Below are positions 18,527 through 27,618 of a stretch of 64,000 nt of DNA, piece by piece (the first letter of the stretch is position 1; every line of letters starts with the position of its first letter). The DNA is taken from positions 868,001-932,000 of the forward strand of contig NZ_JAERVJ010000001.1 in NCBI RefSeq assembly GCF_016745395.1, written 5' to 3'. A program made the position numbers and the translations under genes. The stretch is from Methylocystis sp. Sn-Cys. Its GTDB lineage: Bacteria > Pseudomonadota > Alphaproteobacteria > Rhizobiales > Beijerinckiaceae. Under the pieces are notes generated by a model that saw only the letters and a program-made list of their open reading frames with translations, had not been told where the DNA came from and searched no databases.

Positions 18527-18667
18527 CGTCATGGCCGCGCTTGTCGCGGCCATCCACGCCGCGCCGAAGCGGAAAGCTGAGAACATGAGCGGACCAACGC
18601 CGCTTCTTCTCCCAGCGTGTCGTCATGTCTCGGCGTGGATGCCCGCGACAGGCGCGGGCATGACGCG
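18527..18667. repeat. palindromic intergenic repeat, family D
   Basis: GCGTCATGGCCGCGCTTGTC at the left is answered by GACAGGCGCGGGCATGACGC at the right, with CGGCCATCCACGCC and GGCGTGGATGCCCG nested inside. A partial relative occurs near 43735-43770 (GTCATGGCCGGGCTTTTCCC). It fills the gap between pap and galE. Confidence 0.75.
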
Positions 18668-18767
18668 GCTGCACAGGGTTTATTAACCTGGATTCGGAGC
18701 CCTGAGCTTTTTCGGCAGTAGGCCGCCGCGCACTACGGGCCCGCGGCGACCATACTGCAGGACCGGC

Positions 18768-19763
18768 CTACCCCGGATGACCCGAGCGCTCGCCGAGCTT
18801 CCTCTCCCAATCGAGCGCCTGCCGCACGATCTCGTCCAGATTATCGTGCTCCGGCGTCCAGCCGAGCACATTGCGGGCGCGATCATTGGCGGCGACGATG
18901 GCCGCCGGATCGCCTGGCCGGCGCGGGGCGTAGTCGACCGGGAAATCGACGCCGGAGATGCGCTTGACCGCCTCGATGACCTCCAGCACCGAGAAACCAT
19001 GCGCATAACCGCAATTGGCGACGAGGCTTTTTCCACCGTCGCGCAGATAGCGCAAAGCGTCGAGATGGGCGCGGGCGAGGTCCGTGACCTGGATATAGTC
19101 GCGCACGCAGGTGCCGTCCGGGGTGGGATAATCCGTGCCGAAGACCTGCATCTTCGGCCGCTTGCCGAGCGCCGCCTGCGCCGCGACCTTGATGAGATGG
19201 GTGGCGTTCGGCGTGGATTGGCCGGAGCGGCCCTTGGGGTCGGCTCCCGCGACGTTGAAATAACGCAGCGCTACATAGGCGAAATCATGCGCCCGCGCCG
19301 TATCCTCAAGCATCCATTCGACCATGAGCTTGGAGCGGCCATAGGGGGAGACGGGCTTCAAGGGCTCGTCCTCGGTCACGGGCAGATGCTCGGGATCGCC
19401 ATAGACGGCGGCGGTCGAGGAGAAGATGAAATGCTTCACGCCGCAGCCGACCGCGGTCGCGATCAGCGAGCGCGCTTTCGCCGTATTGTTGAGATAGTAG
19501 CCCAAAGGATCGGCGACGGAGTCGGGGACGACGATCTTGGCGGCGAAATGGATGATGGCGTCGACTTTATGGTCGCGGATCAGCTCCGCGACGAGCTTTT
19601 CGTCGCCGTCGTCGCCGACGATCAGTTGCGCCCCCTCGGGGACCGCCCAACGAAAGCCGGTCGACAGATCGTCCAGCACGACCGGTCTTTCGCCGGCGTC
19701 GAGGAGCTCCAGAACTGTATGGCTGCCGATGTAGCCGGCGCCGCCCGTGACCAAAACCGTCAT
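18768..19763 (-). CDS. galE: UDP-glucose 4-epimerase
   Basis: Interconverts UDP-glucose and UDP-galactose with bound NAD+. The 331 aa product starts MTVLVTGGAGYIGSH (Rossmann GxxGxxG) and carries the catalytic SSTAAVYGDP and YGRSK (Tyr-x-x-x-Lys), then the family stretch YFNVAGADP. The frame runs on upstream to 19961 but lacks homology there, so the start is at the Rossmann motif. It is divergent from galU; together they supply nucleotide sugars for surface polysaccharide. Confidence 0.94.
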   Translation of the reverse strand: MTVLVTGGAGYIGSHTVLELLDAGERPVVLDDLSTGFRWAVPEGAQLIVGDDGDEKLVAELIRDHKVDAIIHFAAKIVVPDSVADPLGYYLNNTAKARSLIATAVGCGVKHFIFSSTAAVYGDPEHLPVTEDEPLKPVSPYGRSKLMVEWMLEDTARAHDFAYVALRYFNVAGADPKGRSGQSTPNATHLIKVAAQAALGKRPKMQVFGTDYPTPDGTCVRDYIQVTDLARAHLDALRYLRDGGKSLVANCGYAHGFSVLEVIEAVKRISGVDFPVDYAPRRPGDPAAIVAANDRARNVLGWTPEHDNLDEIVRQALDWERKLGERSGHPG

Positions 19764-19891
19764 CTTGCCCCTCCGGTGTTCCTCACCCCAAATTAACGCC
19801 GCATCGTTAAAACTCAGGCTGGCTGCGTAGAATTTGAGTCTTTTACGCGAGATTCGGCGCTTCCGTAACCTAACCACTCGAAGTCGGACCA

Positions 19892-20776
19892 ATGACCAAA
19901 CGCATACGTAAGGCTGTTTTTCCTGTCGCCGGCCTCGGCACGCGCTTCCTGCCGGCCACAAAGGCGGTGCCGAAGGAAATGCTGACGGTCGTCGACCGTC
20001 CTGTGGTCCAGCATGTGGTCGACGAGGCGCGCGAGGCCGGAATCGAGCACTTCGTTTTTGTCACCGGACGCGGCAAGGCCGCGATCGAGGACCACTTCGA
20101 CATGTCCTATGAACTCGAGGACACCCTCAAGCGCCGCAACAAGACAAAAGAATACGAAAGCCTGATGGCCGATCTGCCGAAGGCGGGCGCCACGAGCTTT
20201 ACGCGCCAGCAAGCGCCGCTGGGCCTCGGCCACGCCGTCTGGTGCGCGCGCGAGATCATCGGCGACGAGCCCTTCGCGGTGCTGCTTCCCGACATGATCA
20301 CCCTCCCGGCCGCCGGCAAAACCTCGCGCTGCATGGCGCAGGCCGTCGAGGCCTATGAGAAGCACGGCGGCAACATCATCGCCGTCGAGGAGGTGAGGCC
20401 CGAGGAGACGCATCAATATGGGATCGTCGCCAAGGGCAAGGATTTCGGCGAGACGTTCGAGATCACCGGCATGGTGGAGAAGCCGCCGCAGGGCACCGCG
20501 CCCAGCAACTTCATTATCTCGGGACGCTATATTCTCGAGCCGGAGATTTTCGCGCTGCTCGAAAAGGGCGAGAAGGGCGCGGGCGGCGAGATCCAGCTCA
20601 CCGACGCCATGATCCATCTTGCCAAGGAGCGGCCCTTCCACGGCGTGCGCTTCGACGGCCGCACCTATGACACGGGCTCGAAGCTCGGCTTCCTCGCGGC
20701 GAATGTCGCCTTCGGCCTGGCGCGGCCGGATGTGGCCGACGGCCTGCGGGCGGAGCTGAAAAAGCTTCTGGGCTGA
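19892..20776 (+). CDS. galU: UTP-glucose-1-phosphate uridylyltransferase
   Basis: Makes UDP-glucose from UTP and glucose-1-phosphate. The 294 aa product starts [19 protein letters not shown], the nucleotide-binding signature, with [21 protein letters not shown] and [13 protein letters not shown] further on. Length and motifs are normal. Divergent from galE across 128 bp. Confidence 0.95.
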   Translation: MTKRIRKAVFPVAGLGTRFLPATKAVPKEMLTVVDRPVVQHVVDEAREAGIEHFVFVTGRGKAAIEDHFDMSYELEDTLKRRNKTKEYESLMADLPKAGATSFTRQQAPLGLGHAVWCAREIIGDEPFAVLLPDMITLPAAGKTSRCMAQAVEAYEKHGGNIIAVEEVRPEETHQYGIVAKGKDFGETFEITGMVEKPPQGTAPSNFIISGRYILEPEIFALLEKGEKGAGGEIQLTDAMIHLAKERPFHGVRFDGRTYDTGSKLGFLAANVAFGLARPDVADGLRAELKKLLG

Positions 20777-20786
20777 AGATAATCAG

Positions 20787-21031
20787 GCGCGCCTAAAGGC
20801 GCGCTCGGACTGCTGATAAAGTGGCGACGACGCCCCTCGCGCTTCGAGACGCCTGCTGCGCAGGCTCCTCAGCATGAGGGGCTTCTGCATCAAACACTTA
20901 GGCCTCATCCTGAGGAGCGAGCGAAGCTCGCGTCTCGAAGGACGAGGCCGCCTTGGAGGTTTGCTGATAAACTGAGCGCGCCTGAAGGCGCGCGGTCCAA
21001 TGGTGGCGCTGGACCGCGCGCCTTCAGGCGC
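20787..21031. repeat. family E repeat and short GCGCGCCT-AAGGCGCGC palindromes
   Basis: The centre (about 20833-20948) has GCTTCGAGACGC..GGCTCCTCAGCATGAGG facing CCTCATCCTGAGGAG..GCGTCTCGAAGGAC, a long imperfect palindrome. It is flanked by small palindromes GCGCGCCTAAAGGCGCGC (about 20789) and GCGCGCCTGAAGGCGCGC (about 20977), plus an inverted copy near 21014. The whole fills the gap between convergent galU and irr and may stop transcription from both sides. Confidence 0.75.
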
Positions 21032-21039
21032 ATCGCCGC

Positions 21040-21513
21040 TCAGCCCTTCTTGGGGCGGATGCGGATGATCACGTCGCAGCCGACGATCTCCATGCCCTCC
21101 GGCGGCGCCGGCAGGCGGGAGAACTCTACCGAGCGATCGGCCGCGTCGAACATGCGGCCTGTGGCTTCATCCATGAAATGGTGGTGAGGCGAGGTGCGGG
21201 TGTGGAAATAGGTGCGCGGGCCCTGGACCGCGATCTCGCGCAGAAGCCCAGCTTGCGCGAATTGGTTCAGCGTGTTGTAGACCGTCGAGAGCGACATGGT
21301 GAGGCCGGCTTCGCGCGCCTCCGCATGGAGCGCCTCGGCGCTGACGTGACGATCGCCTTTGCCGAAGAGAAGCTTACTGAGCGCCAGACGTTGCACGGTG
21401 GGGCGCAGGCCGGCGTTGCGGAGCTTGGTCTTGGGGTCCAGCGGAACGCCGGCGGGCTGCTCCCGCAAGCGGCGGGAGTCGTTGAAGCTTCTAGGCACAG
21501 CTTGATGTGTCAT
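21040..21513 (-). CDS. irr: iron response regulator Irr (Fur family)
   Basis: 157 aa Fur-family protein of the alphaproteobacterial Irr type. The winged helix (GLRPTVQRLALSKLLF, then STVYNTLNQFAQAGLL) and the HHH of the haem/metal region (residues 110-112, in TSPHHHFMDEATG) fit Irr. There is no CP haem-regulatory motif near the N-terminus, as in the non-Bradyrhizobium Irr types. Irr controls iron uptake and haem synthesis in iron limitation. The TonB genes at 52-58 kb are possible but unproven targets. Confidence 0.9.
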   Translation of the reverse strand: MTHQAVPRSFNDSRRLREQPAGVPLDPKTKLRNAGLRPTVQRLALSKLLFGKGDRHVSAEALHAEAREAGLTMSLSTVYNTLNQFAQAGLLREIAVQGPRTYFHTRTSPHHHFMDEATGRMFDAADRSVEFSRLPAPPEGMEIVGCDVIIRIRPKKG

Positions 21514-21640
21514 TGTAAGGACCGACAGCGAGCAATCTCGCCCCTCAAAACTCTGTTGTCTTCAGTAGACGGCAGCGCGGCTGGCCTGTCAAATGCTGCA
21601 ATATGAAAGATTTCCAAACAAGCAGGGCCAAGGGAAGCCA

Positions 21641-22849
21641 ATGAGCCGCAGGGAAAGAGCCGTGAGCCTTTTCGATCGTCGCCGCGCCTTGTTGCAGGGC
21701 CTGGCTCTGAGCCTGACCGCGCTCGCTTTTCCGGCGCAGGCTGAAGATTTCGCGCAATTTCTGCAAAACATCTGGCCGCAAGCCCAGGCGGCGGGCGTCT
21801 CCCGCGCCACCTTCGAGGCGGCGGTCTTTGGCCTCGCGCCGGAGCCGGGCGTTCTCGCCAAGCCCAAGGCCCAGGCGGAATTCACCATTTCCATCCCCGC
21901 CTATCTCGCTGGAGCGGTGACGAGCAGCCGCGTCGCGCGCGGCCAATCCGTCGCGGCGGAGCTCGCCGGCCCTTTGCGCCGGGCGACGGCGCGGCATGGC
22001 GTTCCTGGCGAGATCATCGTCGCCATTCTCGGCGTCGAGAGCAATTTCGGGACGGCGACCGGGGGCGCCGATGTGCTGAAGGTGCTGGCGACGCTCGCCT
22101 GGAAAGGCCACCGCGCCGAGACGTTTATCGAGGAATTCGTCGCCGCTCTGGTGATGCTGGAAAAGGGCTATGCGACGCGCGCCCAATTGCGCGGCTCCTG
22201 GGCCGGCGCCATGGGCCAGCCGCAGTTCATGCCTTCCGCCTATCTTAAATATGCGGAAAGCGACGACGGCGCCGGCGCGCCGGACATTTGGCGTTCGCAT
22301 GCGGACGCTGTCGCCTCGATCGGGAGTTTCCTTGCGAAATCCGGTTGGGTCGCTGGCCTTCCTGCGGTCGTCGAGGTCCGCCTGCCGGATGGCTTCGATT
22401 TCGCCGCCTTCGATCTCGACTTCGGCCGCTGGCGGTCGCTGGGCGTTCAGCGGGCGGACGGAGAGGCGCTGCCCTCAAGTGGCGCAGCAAGCCTTTACTT
22501 GCCGGCTGGCGCGAATGGGCCGGCGTTTCTCATCTCGGACAACTTCGAGGTGATCCGCCAATATAATACTTCGGACGCCTATGCGATGTCGGTCGCGATA
22601 CTTGCGGATCGCATCGCAGGCCGCGACACGCCCGTGACGCCCTGGCCGCGCGTCACGCCGCTTTCCACGGGCGACGTCAAGGCGATGCAGCAGTTGCTGA
22701 CCGAGAAGGGCTATTACCGGGGCTCAATCGACGGGAAGTTGGGCCGCACCAGCCGTAACGCCGTCCATGCCTTCCAGATCGCGGAAGGGATACAGCCCGC
22801 TGACGGCTTCGCGACGAAGGAAATCCTCGCGAGGCTGAAAGGGCGCTGA
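21641..22849 (+). CDS. lytic murein transglycosylase, MltB/SLT_2 family
   Basis: Cleaves peptidoglycan to 1,6-anhydro-muropeptides in the periplasm. A start at 21641, after AAGGGA, gives 402 aa with an Arg-containing signal peptide (FDRRRALLQGLALSLTALAFPAQA). The catalytic Glu is about E133 in ILGVESNFGTATGG, and GAMGQPQFMPSAYLKYA is the family motif. The last 60 residues form a PG_binding_1 domain (MQQLLTEKGYYRGSIDGKLG). An upstream in-frame ATG (21593) adds an unlikely tail. Confidence 0.92.
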   Translation: MSRRERAVSLFDRRRALLQGLALSLTALAFPAQAEDFAQFLQNIWPQAQAAGVSRATFEAAVFGLAPEPGVLAKPKAQAEFTISIPAYLAGAVTSSRVARGQSVAAELAGPLRRATARHGVPGEIIVAILGVESNFGTATGGADVLKVLATLAWKGHRAETFIEEFVAALVMLEKGYATRAQLRGSWAGAMGQPQFMPSAYLKYAESDDGAGAPDIWRSHADAVASIGSFLAKSGWVAGLPAVVEVRLPDGFDFAAFDLDFGRWRSLGVQRADGEALPSSGAASLYLPAGANGPAFLISDNFEVIRQYNTSDAYAMSVAILADRIAGRDTPVTPWPRVTPLSTGDVKAMQQLLTEKGYYRGSIDGKLGRTSRNAVHAFQIAEGIQPADGFATKEILARLKGR

Positions 22850-22890
22850 GCGTCATGCCATTTCCGTTTGAACAGCTCGCATTGGGGATT

Positions 22891-22992
22891 GTCATTCCCG
22901 ACGGGCTGAAAGCGACTGGGAATCCAGAGCCAAAATAGCGCTGATTTTGCTCTGGATCCCCGATCACTCGCTGCGCGAGCGTCGGGAATGAC
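22891..22992. repeat. palindromic intergenic repeat, family C
   Basis: GTCATTCCCGACGGGCTGAA at the left and GCGCGAGCGTCGGGAATGAC at the right are inverted, with GGGAATCCAGAGC/GCTCTGGATCCC nested. Another copy is at 58534-58632, and a fragment is at about 11776. A motif around AACAGCTCGCA adjoins the copies here and at 11949. Confidence 0.8.
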
Positions 22993-23027
22993 ACCGAACC
23001 AGCCCAAGCCGATCTCGTATCAGTCGA

Positions 23028-23067
23028 TCACTGCGAGGAGATTGCTTCGCTACGCTCGCAATGACGG
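23028..23067. repeat. family B half-repeat
   Basis: CACTGCGAGGAGATTGCTTC..GCTCGCAATGACGG is a short derivative of the family B palindrome (compare 3746-3830). Confidence 0.6.
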
Positions 23068-23072
23068 CGTGA

Positions 23073-23594
23073 TCAGCGCACGGGCGCGGAGACGAAGCCG
23101 AAGGCGACGCGCGTCAGCATATCCGAGCCGAAGCGCTCTTCCGCGCGCCGGACGGTCTGGCCGCCGAGGCCGCGGTAGAAAGACAGCGCCTTCTCATTAT
23201 CGGCGAGCGCCCAGACGATCGTCGAGAGATAGCCGTGCTCGGCGAGCTCGCGCCGCGCTGCGTTGAACAGGCGCCGGCCCAAGCCCAGGCCCTGATGCTG
23301 CGGCGCCAAATACAGTTCGAAGATCTCGCCCGAATAGGGCATCGACGGCACGCGGTTGCGGCCATAGGTCGAATAGCCGGCGATCTGCTTGTCGAAATCC
23401 AGCACGAGCAGGCCCGTGCCGCGCACGATCGCGGAATGCCACCAAGCCGGGCCGCGCCGCGCAATCATGCGTTCGAGCTCGACTCCAGGAATGACGCCGC
23501 GATAGGCGTCGCGCCAGGAAGCGTCGTGAACCCGTGCAATTTCCTCGGCGTCGCCGGGGCGTGCGTGGCGGATCGAGAAGGCGGTTTTGACCAT
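23073..23594 (-). CDS. GNAT family N-acetyltransferase
   Basis: 173 aa with the GNAT fold. FSIRHARPGDAEEIARVHDASW is the N-terminal strand-helix; LYLAPQHQGLGLGRRLFNAA holds the acetyl-CoA loop (Q/R-x-x-G-x-G/A), followed by IVWALADNEKALSFYRGLGG. Substrate unknown. Convergent with the transglycosylase gene across repeats. Confidence 0.9.
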   Translation of the reverse strand: MVKTAFSIRHARPGDAEEIARVHDASWRDAYRGVIPGVELERMIARRGPAWWHSAIVRGTGLLVLDFDKQIAGYSTYGRNRVPSMPYSGEIFELYLAPQHQGLGLGRRLFNAARRELAEHGYLSTIVWALADNEKALSFYRGLGGQTVRRAEERFGSDMLTRVAFGFVSAPVR

Positions 23595-23799
23595 GGAGAG
23601 ATGTTAGGGCTCATATCGGCCTTTGGGCAAGAGGCACGAATGGCGGAAAGCGCAAAAAAACAAATGCGCTTCGAATAGACTTTTGATAGCCTCGACTTAC
23701 GCCGGACGCGCAGGCGGTCGCTTGCCTGCCGCCGCGTATTTGCTTATCCTTGGGCGGATTTCGGCCTGGAGAAGGCCGTCGAAGCGAGGACGTCGGAAG

Positions 23800-23904
23800 G
23801 TGGCTGCCGATACCGCCACATTTGAAGCTAAAAAGGCGTGCGGGCTTGCCGGCTCTTGCGCGGCTTTTGCGCGCGCCGGCCTGCTGCTCCTTCGTCGCCC
23901 CTGA
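23800..23904 (+). CDS. candidate leucine-rich leader peptide of leuA
   Basis: GTG start 9 bp after GAGGA (23786-23790), 34 codons, ending with four consecutive Leu codons (CTG CTG CTC CTT), Arg-Arg-Pro and TGA. It lies 91 bp before leuA on the same strand. A run of the codon for the pathway product just before a hairpin is the hallmark of ribosome-mediated attenuation. The start codon is uncertain; the Leu run and stop are seen directly. Confidence 0.65.
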   Translation: MAADTATFEAKKACGLAGSCAAFARAGLLLLRRP

Positions 23905-23972
23905 CGCCCGCAGGGCTTTTGCCCAGGCGGTCAGGGGCTCGACGTAACCCGAATATGCCCTGACATCGGGCG
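23897..23972 (+). promoter_or_regulatory. candidate leucine attenuator structures
   Basis: GCCCCTGAC (23897-23905), which includes the leader stop, pairs perfectly with GTCAGGGGC (23930-23938), enclosing GGGC-TTTT-GCCC. A third stem, GCCC..GGGC, forms at about 23958-23972. The CTGCTGCT Leu codons could instead pair with the AGCAGC near 23974. No T-run follows, so control may act on translation or need Rho. Confidence 0.5.
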
Positions 23973-23995
23973 CAGCAGCTTCAGAAAGTTTCATC

Positions 23996-25564
23996 ATGAC
24001 CCATACCGCACATGGCTCCCAGGACGGCGAGCGCGTCGTCATTTTCGACACGACCCTGCGTGACGGCGAGCAATCGCCGGGCGCCTCCATGACGCTGGAG
24101 GAAAAGCTGGAAGTCGCCGAACTGCTCGACCAATTGGGCGTCGACATCATCGAGGCGGGCTTTCCAATTGCGAGCCCCGGCGATTTCGAAAGCGTCTGCG
24201 AGGTCGCGCGGCGCGTGAAGAATGCGACGGTCGCGGGCCTGGCGCGCGCGTCCGAAAAAGACATCGACCGCTGCGCCGAGGCGCTGCGCGAGGCAAAGCG
24301 GGCGCGCATCCACACTTTCATCTCCACCTCGCCCGTTCACATGAAATACAAGCTCCAGATGGAGCCCGCGCGTGTGCTGGAGCTGGTCGCCTCTTCGGTC
24401 GGTCGCGCGCGCAATCAGGTGGCCGACGTCGAATGGTCGGCGGAGGATGGCACGCGCACGGAAATCGATTTCCTGTGCCGCTGCGTCGAAACGGCGATCA
24501 AAGCCGGCGCGACGACGATCAATATTCCCGACACGGTCGGCTATACGACGCCGCAGGAATATGAGCAGCTCTTTCGCACCGTGCGCGAGCGCGTGCCCAA
24601 TTCCGACAAGGCGATTTTCTCCGTCCATTGCCACGACGATCTGGGGCTCGCGGTCGCCAATTCGCTCGCTGGCGTGCGCGGCGGCGCGCGGCAGGTCGAA
24701 TGCACGATCAATGGTCTGGGCGAGCGCGCGGGCAATGCCGCGATGGAGGAAATCGTGATGGCGCTGAAAACGCGTCACGACATTCTGCCCTATCGCACCA
24801 ATATCGACGCGGCGCTGCTGACGCGCGCCTCCAAGCTCGTCTCGGCGGTGACGTCCTTCCCGGTGCAATACAACAAGGCCATCGTCGGCCGTAACGCCTT
24901 CGCGCATGAGAGCGGCATCCATCAGGACGGCATGCTCAAAAATGCGCATACTTACGAGATCATGACGCCCGAGAGCGTCGGCGTCACCAAGACCTCGCTC
25001 GTCATGGGCAAGCACTCCGGCCGCCACGCCTTCCGCGAAAAGCTGAAGGAGCTGGGGTACGATCTCGGCGAGAATGCGTTGCAGGACGCCTTCAACCGCT
25101 TCAAGGATCTCGCCGACCGCAAGAAGTTCGTCTACGACGAAGATCTGGTTGCGCTCGTCGACGACGAGATCGTTTCGGCGCATGATCACATCAAGGTGCT
25201 CGCTTTGATGGTCATGGCCGGCACACATGGTCCGCAGTCCGCGGCGCTGACGCTCGACATCGACGGCGACAAGGTGACCCACCAGGCGACCGGCAATGGC
25301 CCGGTGGACGCCATCTTCAACGCCATCAAGGCGCTCGCCCCGCATGAGGCGACGCTGGAGCTCTATCAGGTCCACGCCGTCACCGAGGGCATCGACGCGC
25401 AGGCGGAAGTCTCCGTGCGCCTGACCGAAGACGGCAAATCCGTCACGGGCCGGGGCGCCGATCCGGACACGCTCGTCGCCTCGGCGCGCGCCTATGTCTC
25501 GGCGCTCAATAAGTTGATGGTGAAGCGCGGCCGCTCCAAGCCGGAGGCGATGCAGGCGGTCTGA
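23996..25564 (+). CDS. leuA: 2-isopropylmalate synthase
   Basis: Condenses acetyl-CoA with 2-oxoisovalerate, the committed and leucine-inhibited step. The 522 aa product has [16 protein letters not shown] (residues 17-32) at the N-terminus, [15 protein letters not shown] with the metal-binding His pair, and a C-terminal LeuA dimer/allosteric domain (from about 390). No strong ribosome site precedes the ATG, which fits control by the leader structures upstream. Confidence 0.96.
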   Translation: MTHTAHGSQDGERVVIFDTTLRDGEQSPGASMTLEEKLEVAELLDQLGVDIIEAGFPIASPGDFESVCEVARRVKNATVAGLARASEKDIDRCAEALREAKRARIHTFISTSPVHMKYKLQMEPARVLELVASSVGRARNQVADVEWSAEDGTRTEIDFLCRCVETAIKAGATTINIPDTVGYTTPQEYEQLFRTVRERVPNSDKAIFSVHCHDDLGLAVANSLAGVRGGARQVECTINGLGERAGNAAMEEIVMALKTRHDILPYRTNIDAALLTRASKLVSAVTSFPVQYNKAIVGRNAFAHESGIHQDGMLKNAHTYEIMTPESVGVTKTSLVMGKHSGRHAFREKLKELGYDLGENALQDAFNRFKDLADRKKFVYDEDLVALVDDEIVSAHDHIKVLALMVMAGTHGPQSAALTLDIDGDKVTHQATGNGPVDAIFNAIKALAPHEATLELYQVHAVTEGIDAQAEVSVRLTEDGKSVTGRGADPDTLVASARAYVSALNKLMVKRGRSKPEAMQAV

Positions 25565-25577
25565 TTGTCGAAAATGA

Positions 25578-25611
25578 GCGTCCCTCAACCTCTCTGGCGA
25601 GGGACGCCCTT
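25578..25611 (+). terminator. candidate terminator after leuA
   Basis: GCGTCCCTC (25578-25586) pairs perfectly with GAGGGACGC (25599-25607), followed by CCTTTA. The T-run is short. Confidence 0.55.
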
Positions 25612-25745
25612 TATCTCGTGACGGAACGACTATCGCCGGCATTTGCCTTCGCGTCAGCGTCGCGAGCCGAGGGCGCCGGTCTCGCGTGCGTGGCGCGCCG
25701 AAGCGTCGTTCCGCTCATTCCCGATGTGCCCGACTGGATAATCCC

Positions 25746-26201
25746 ATGCCCGACGAAGAGAGGAGTTTTCCGGATACGATCGTTCAGGAAAACTATGTGA
25801 CCTTTCAGCATGAGTTCATCGAGTTTCTGGTCGCCCAGCTCATCGATTTTCGTAAGGTATTCAACGGTGATCTCGACGAGCTGCTGATCTTTATTTTCGT
25901 TTCCCGTTACTATCTGCGCGAGGAGCGCGGCCGCCTGCAGGAGCAGGAGCAGGACGTTCTGTGGGCGGTTCCGCCCACCCTCTCCCGAATATCGGAGCTC
26001 ACCGGAATCCCGCGGGAGACGGTGCGCAGAAAGCTGCTCGCTTTGCAGAAGCGCGGCCTTCTGGAAAAGGTCGAGCCGGACAAATGGCAGGTGGCGGTGC
26101 GTAACGACCAGCCGATCATCCGGGCGGATTACGAACAGTTCTGGCAGCGAGAAATGCGCCGCCTCGTGAAACTGGTGCGCGCGCTCGCCCCTTATATCTG
26201 A
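25746..26201 (+). CDS. winged-helix transcriptional regulator
   Basis: 151 aa. The C-terminal part has a winged HTH (SRISELTGIPRETVRRKLLA, residues 80-99) like Crp/IclR-type DNA-binding domains. The N-terminal part (ENYVTFQHEFIEFLVAQLID) is helical and lacks a cyclic-nucleotide fold, so the effector or partner is unknown. The start at MPDEERSFPD follows GAAGAGAGG poorly; an in-frame start at 25686 is possible. Next to general-stress-type genes. Confidence 0.8.
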   Translation: MPDEERSFPDTIVQENYVTFQHEFIEFLVAQLIDFRKVFNGDLDELLIFIFVSRYYLREERGRLQEQEQDVLWAVPPTLSRISELTGIPRETVRRKLLALQKRGLLEKVEPDKWQVAVRNDQPIIRADYEQFWQREMRRLVKLVRALAPYI

Positions 26202-26205
26202 TCTC

Positions 26206-26239
26206 GAAAGAAAAATGGGCTGCCGTCGCCAGCAGCCCA
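26206..26239 (-). terminator. minus-strand terminator with no obvious gene
   Basis: Read on the minus strand, TGGGCTGC pairs with GCAGCCCA and is followed directly by TTTTTCTTT. No protein gene on that strand ends here, so it either serves the plus-strand regulator poorly or ends an unseen small RNA starting in 26240-26400. Confidence 0.55.
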
Positions 26240-26414
26240 AGTCGGGGGGAGAACGCCCAAAAGGGCAAGATCAGCAGGAAGGTAAGCTGACTGATCGTGA
26301 ATCTATTGGGCGCTTCCGTTTGCTTCAACGAGGCCGCGCCCATTTTGGGCGGAGAACGCAAGAATGGACAAAATGCCGCAACGCAGCGCGTCGCGCAAAA
26401 GCGGCAAGCGCCTC

Positions 26415-26439
26415 GGAACGCTCGGCATTTACGCGCGTT
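26415..26439 (+). promoter_or_regulatory. EcfG-type general stress promoter
   Basis: GGAAC (26415-26419), 16 bp, then CGTT (26436-26439) matches the alphaproteobacterial EcfG consensus exactly. The first gene downstream, at 26551, encodes a PhyR-like receiver domain, which fits the general stress response regulon. The remainder of 26202-26550 holds no gene. Confidence 0.7.
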
Positions 26440-26550
26440 AACGATCCATTGCTTGAGCCGCGCGTGAGCGCTTGCCGTTAATCGACGCGCTTCTTCTCGG
26501 GAGATTGGCGTCCGAAACCGCAGGATTGCTGCGAGGAGAGAGGCTCCGCC

Positions 26551-27042
26551 GTGAATTTGCCCCTGGATGAAGCGCAGGCGCCCGAAACAGCGCCGCACCC
26601 CCGGATGAAACGTCGCCAGCGCGCCCTCGACGTGCTGGTCGTCGAAGACGAGTCCATCATCGCCAAAGACATAGAGTTCATCATCACCGACCTCGGGCAC
26701 CGGGTGATCGGTCCGGCCCGCACCCAGGAAGAGGCGTTGTCGCTCGCCCTCAAATCGCGGCCGGCGGTGGTGGTCGCCGATGTGCGGCTGGCCGACGGCA
26801 GCTCGGGAATCGTCGCGGTCGACGAGATGCTCAAGCAGATCGACGCGGCGGTGGTGTTCGTGACCGCCGTTCCGCAATGGCTTCAAACCGGCGACCTCGA
26901 GCCCGTGTTGGTGATACCCAAGCCTTACACGGTCGAGGAGGTGAAAGCCGCCGTGGCGCAGGCCGCCTCCAAGCGCGCGCAGTCGCTCGAGACCATCATG
27001 GCGACGAAAGCGGCGGTCGGCCGCCTGACGCGCAAGCAATAA
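26551..27042 (+). CDS. single-domain response regulator
   Basis: 163 aa; GTG start behind GGAGAGAGG. After about 25 polar residues comes a receiver domain: acidic pair E32-D33 in VVEDESIIAKDIE, phospho-acceptor D77 in VVVADVRLADG, and K124 in VIPKPYTVEE. The phrase GHRVIGPARTQEEAL is like the receiver of PhyR. There is no output domain, so it probably acts by protein contact or as a phosphate sink. The C-terminal tail is basic. The EcfG promoter upstream suggests a stress role. Confidence 0.85.
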   Translation: MNLPLDEAQAPETAPHPRMKRRQRALDVLVVEDESIIAKDIEFIITDLGHRVIGPARTQEEALSLALKSRPAVVVADVRLADGSSGIVAVDEMLKQIDAAVVFVTAVPQWLQTGDLEPVLVIPKPYTVEEVKAAVAQAASKRAQSLETIMATKAAVGRLTRKQ

Positions 27043-27147
27043 GGATTTTCTAGCCATGCGGCGACCCGCCCGCTCGCGCGGGGATGGCCGAGCGCCTATA
27101 TTATGGCCGGACGATTTGAACGAAAACCATAGAGGGAGGCGGCGTCG

Positions 27148-27576
27148 ATGTACAAGAAGATTCTCGTGCCCGTGGATTTGGGCGAGGCCGACATGACCAG
27201 GATCGGGCTCGACGCCGCCTTGTCTCTGGCGAAGGCCGCCCCCGAGGCGCAGTTGCGCCTCGTGAGCGTCCAGCCGCTCGTGCCGGTGGCTTTTGTCGAT
27301 TACATCCCGCCGAATTTCGACGAGGAAATGCGCCTTGCGGCGGAGAGGGATCTGGCGGATGTCGCCGGCAAGGTCGATCTGCCGGCCGGGCGGGTTTCTT
27401 CCACGGTGCGTTTCGGCGCCGTCTATCCCGAGGTCCTCGCCGAGGCTGAAGACTGGGGCGCCGATCTCATCGTCGTCGGCTCGCATCGCCCGACCATGGC
27501 GACCTATCTCCTGGGCTCCAACGCCAAGACGATCGTGCGCCACGCGAAATGCTCGGTGCTGGTGGTGCGGCAATAG
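27148..27576 (+). CDS. universal stress protein, UspA family
   Basis: 142 aa single Usp domain. It starts YKKILVPVDLGEAD and has the ATP-type motif GSHRPTMATYLLGSNAKTIV, ending in CSVLVVRQ. Cytosolic. GGGAGG precedes the ATG. It follows the receiver gene in the same direction, separated by 105 bp. Confidence 0.92.
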   Translation: MYKKILVPVDLGEADMTRIGLDAALSLAKAAPEAQLRLVSVQPLVPVAFVDYIPPNFDEEMRLAAERDLADVAGKVDLPAGRVSSTVRFGAVYPEVLAEAEDWGADLIVVGSHRPTMATYLLGSNAKTIVRHAKCSVLVVRQ

Positions 27577-27618
27577 GCGCGGATGGCGGGCGCCGGGGCG
27601 GCGGCTAGATTGACGAAC

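Noticed and set aside
23981-25642. 553-codon minus-strand open frame
   Set aside because: Antisense shadow of leuA.
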